A DNA stretch of 64,000 bases from the NCBI RefSeq assembly GCF_009674485.1, contig NZ_WKJJ01000005.1, positions 62,001 through 126,000 of the forward strand. The letters run 5' to 3'. Shown piece after piece: positions 61,792 to 64,000 of the stretch. The stretch comes from Pseudoduganella rivuli. Lineage in GTDB: Bacteria; Pseudomonadota; Gammaproteobacteria; Burkholderiales; Burkholderiaceae_D. The translations under genes were made by a program, and so were the position numbers. The notes under the pieces were generated by a model, which saw nothing but the letters and a program-made list of their open reading frames with translations, was not told the DNA's origin and made no database searches. Numbering within the stretch: position 1 is the first letter of the stretch; the number at the start of each line of letters is the position of its first letter.

Positions 61792-62894
61792 TGCTGGCCT
61801 CCGCGCGGCAGGGCAAATGGCGCGACCTTGCTGCCCGGCTGGATCGACAGGGCGCCCGCCACGATCACGCGGTCACCCTGGCGCAGGCCGTCCTCGATTT
61901 CCACCGAGTCGCCATGCAGGGCGCCCAGTCGGACCGTCACCTGTTCCACCGTGTGGCCGTCGGCGCCCACGCGCAGCACGTGGCCACGGTCCTGTTGCGA
62001 TTGCTGCACGGCGCGCAGTGGAATCTGCAAGGCGGCACTGGGCAGGTTGGCCGTCAGGCTGACACGCCAGGCCGAGCCCACGTCGGCGCGCTCTGGCACT
62101 GACAGGAACACGCGCCGCAATCCGCCCGCTTCCAGCCTGGATGCGACACGCAGCACCTTGCCATCGAGCCGGACATCGCCGCTGCGCAGCAGCGCGGGCT
62201 GTCCCGCCTTGGCTGGCTGGTCGCCCGGCACCAGCACCGACAATTCGCGTCCGGCGCCATCCAGCGTGAAGGCAGGCGCGCCCGGGCCCGTGCCTTGTCC
62301 CGGCTCGACGTGGCGCGCACTGACCGTGCCATCCATGGGGGCACGCAGCCTGGCCTGTTCCAGTGACCAGTCGGCCGCATCGCGCTGGGCGTGTGCGCTG
62401 CGCAGCGTGGCTTCGGCACTGCCCAGTTCGGCCTGGACCGCGTGCAGCTCGGCGGCGCTGGCGGCGCCGGATGCGCGCGCCGCCACGATACGGTCGTGGC
62501 GTTGGCGCACTTCGGCCAGTTGCGCTTCGGCGCGGGCCAGGTCGCTGCGCGCCGTGGCCGTTTGCGCCGCCACTTGCTGCGGATGCAGTGTCGCCAGCAC
62601 CTGGCCCGGGCGGACATGGTCGCCGGGTTCCACCAATACCGTGGCGACCTGGCCGGCCACGGCAAAAGACAATTCGGCCCGCTGTACGGCGCGCACTTCG
62701 CCGACGAACTCCAGTTCGGCGCCGGCTTTCGGGGTGACGGTCACCACGTAGGCGGGGCGGGGCGGCTCGGCGTGGACGCCGGTGGCCGCAGGTTCGGAAC
62801 AGCCGGTCAGGCTGAACAGGGGAAGCAAGGCGGGCACCAGGGCGGCGCGGATCAGGATACGCAGCGGATGCCGCGGGGAGGGACATTTTTGCAC
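61788..62894 (-). CDS. RND efflux membrane fusion lipoprotein
   Basis: A periplasmic adaptor of about 368 residues with a signal peptide and lipobox (FSLTGCSEP). The first lipoyl half is VRAVQRAELSFAVAGQVATV; after a coiled coil comes the second half RAPMDGTVSARHVEPGQ. The start is uncertain: the frame is open to 63104, with GTG at 62892-62894 giving the shortest sensible signal peptide and ATG at 62952-62954 an alternative. Its stop overlaps the permease ATG (ATGA). It is divergent from an AraC regulator. Confidence 0.88.
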   Translation of the reverse strand: MQKCPSPRHPLRILIRAALVPALLPLFSLTGCSEPAATGVHAEPPRPAYVVTVTPKAGAELEFVGEVRAVQRAELSFAVAGQVATVLVEPGDHVRPGQVLATLHPQQVAAQTATARSDLARAEAQLAEVRQRHDRIVAARASGAASAAELHAVQAELGSAEATLRSAHAQRDAADWSLEQARLRAPMDGTVSARHVEPGQGTGPGAPAFTLDGAGRELSVLVPGDQPAKAGQPALLRSGDVRLDGKVLRVASRLEAGGLRRVFLSVPERADVGSAWRVSLTANLPSAALQIPLRAVQQSQQDRGHVLRVGADGHTVEQVTVRLGALHGDSVEIEDGLRQGDRVIVAGALSIQPGSKVAPFALPRGGQQ

Positions 62895-63122
62895 GATGAA
62901 TTCTTTCTGGGTGGTGGTCGATAGTGCGGCTGGCGCGGAATTGCCGGTCAGCATGGCCGCCACTGTAAGGCGCGGGGCTGTCGGACGGGGAGGGCAATAG
63001 CGGTAAGCACGGGGACAAAATAGGACAAATGCGCTATCCAAGGGGGGCTGGAATGACCGGTACGGATGCGCCTGCGGTACAGTGTCGGGGACGGTCCTTA
63101 TCAACTTTTTCCGAGGTGTTGC

Positions 63123-64000
63123 ATGTCTCCCAACCAGCGCCGACGGCAGGACGACGTGGCGGACAAGCCGGCCGCCGTGGCCAATATCATCCCCAATATG
63201 GCGCGCGCGCTGCTGGGCTTGATCGAAGACCGGGGCTTGTCGCCGGCCCGGCTATGCCGCGGCATGGGTTTTACGTACCAGGATTTACTGCGGCACCAGG
63301 TGCTGCTGTCGTACCAGCAAACACGCGAACTGATCTTGCGGGCGCAGCGGCTGTTGCAAGACCCGGCCTTTGGCGTTGCCGTCGGCGCGCGGCAAACCCC
63401 CGTGTCATGGGGCGTGGCCGGGCTGGCGATGCTGACGTGCGAAACATTTGGCGAAGCGACGCAATATGTGGTGGCGCAGCAGGAAGCAGCGGGCGCGCTG
63501 GTGGAAAACTTCGTGGAAGTGCGCGGCAATGAACTGATGCTGGAAGTCCGGCCGCGCCGCTTTGATTTGCAGATCGAAGGGTTCCTGGCCGACGAGTCGC
63601 TGGCGGGGGCGCTGGCAATTTCCCGCTACCTGCTGGGCGCGGAACTGAGGCCGTTGCGGATCGACTTCACTCGGTCGGCGCCGGCCCATGACGAAATGTA
63701 CCGGCGGTATTTCCGCTGCCCGCTCCGGTTCAATGCGGACGTCAACCGCATGGTGCTGGAATCGCACTGGCTGGACGTGCGTTTGCCGGGGTATGACCGC
63801 ATCACGTGCAGCATGGTGCGGGAACAGTTGAATTCACTGCTGCACGTGCCGCCAGGACGTGACGACTTGCAGGAATCGGTTGCCAACCAGATGCGCTTCC
63901 GCACCGGACAGGCGCCCAGCCAGGTGCACATCGCGCAAGCCGTCAATGTCAGCGCGCGCTCGCTGCGGCGGCAGTTGAGCAGCCAGGGCGCCAGTTACCG
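63123..64000 (+). CDS. AraC family regulator, 3' end outside window
   Basis: 292 codons are visible before the window ends. The N-terminal part (LGLIEDRGLSPARLCRGMGF, GALVENFVEVRGNELML) resembles the ligand-binding domain of OruR/ArgR-like AraC proteins. The last residues (AVNVSARSLRRQLSSQGASYR) begin the helix-turn-helix, so only the end of the DNA-binding domain is missing. GAGG lies about 6 bases before the ATG. It is divergent from the RND operon with a 228-base gap and is its probable regulator. Confidence 0.9.
   Translation, partial: MSPNQRRRQDDVADKPAAVANIIPNMARALLGLIEDRGLSPARLCRGMGFTYQDLLRHQVLLSYQQTRELILRAQRLLQDPAFGVAVGARQTPVSWGVAGLAMLTCETFGEATQYVVAQQEAAGALVENFVEVRGNELMLEVRPRRFDLQIEGFLADESLAGALAISRYLLGAELRPLRIDFTRSAPAHDEMYRRYFRCPLRFNADVNRMVLESHWLDVRLPGYDRITCSMVREQLNSLLHVPPGRDDLQESVANQMRFRTGQAPSQVHIAQAVNVSARSLRRQLSSQGASY

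Noticed and set aside
62895..63104. Longer adaptor start at 63104
   Set aside because: It would run through the divergent promoter region up to the AraC gene and place the signal peptide about 80 residues inside the protein.

Overview
The window reads as chromosomal DNA of a GC-rich betaproteobacterium. The order rpmF-plsX-fabH-fabD-fabG-acpP-fabF-rpoE-mucD-lepA-lepB-rnc-era-recO-pdxJ-acpS-uvrC, the TTG and GTG starts, and the protein sequences fit Burkholderiales, most likely Oxalobacteraceae (Janthinobacterium/Massilia/Duganella type). That placement is by recognition, not by a search. No phage, transposase, plasmid or CRISPR locus is visible, so this is mostly a core region with a few accessory loci.

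Region 1 (1-9.5 kb) lies mostly on the minus strand. It holds a gene cut by the window edge, a small cysteine protein with a natural seven-histidine tail, a SprA-like putative metalloprotease, the sbcD-sbcC nuclease pair, a BIME-like double hairpin and a PAS/GGDEF diguanylate cyclase. Region 2 (9.7-21 kb, plus strand) holds an AlkX/YcaQ-type DNA glycosylase, a DUF2804 protein, a Pat-like acetyltransferase, an unknown helical protein, a DUF349 protein overlapping moaE, and clpB behind a probable heat-shock promoter. Region 3 (21-28.5 kb) is the most accessory part: a small unknown gene, an aldehyde-dehydrogenase-like protein that has lost its catalytic residues, a divergent winged-helix/STAND-type regulator, an AraC regulator divergent from an MFS transporter, and rraA.

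Region 4 (28.5-35.3 kb) begins with a 547-base gene-free stretch containing a minus-strand terminator (a possible small RNA) and two palindromes upstream of aceA. It continues with rlmJ carrying a long disordered Arg/Gly tail, a degenerate EAL-HDOD protein, a secreted small protein, a RsmI-like methylase and a YceF-type Maf pyrophosphatase. Region 5 (35.3-55 kb) is the large housekeeping block: yceD-rpmF, fatty acid synthesis, envelope stress (ygfX, rpoE, mucD), a glutaredoxin-like gene, lepA-lepB, DUF4845, rnc-era-recO, pdxJ-acpS, uvrC and pgsA. No anti-sigma genes rseA/rseB lie between rpoE and mucD.

Region 6 (55-56 kb) is a tRNA operon with five identical tRNA-Gly(GCC) genes and one tRNA-Cys(GCA), from a consensus promoter to a clear terminator. 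Region 7 (56-64 kb) has a second, membrane-bound GGDEF protein and a tripartite RND efflux operon (lipoprotein adaptor, permease, outer membrane lipoprotein) divergent from an AraC regulator cut by the window end.

I did not find a clearly new multi-gene system. The best candidates for something undescribed are the ALDH pseudoenzyme locus with its STAND regulator (21.0-25.8 kb), the minus-strand transcript predicted between rraA and aceA, and the rpoE locus without its usual anti-sigma genes.
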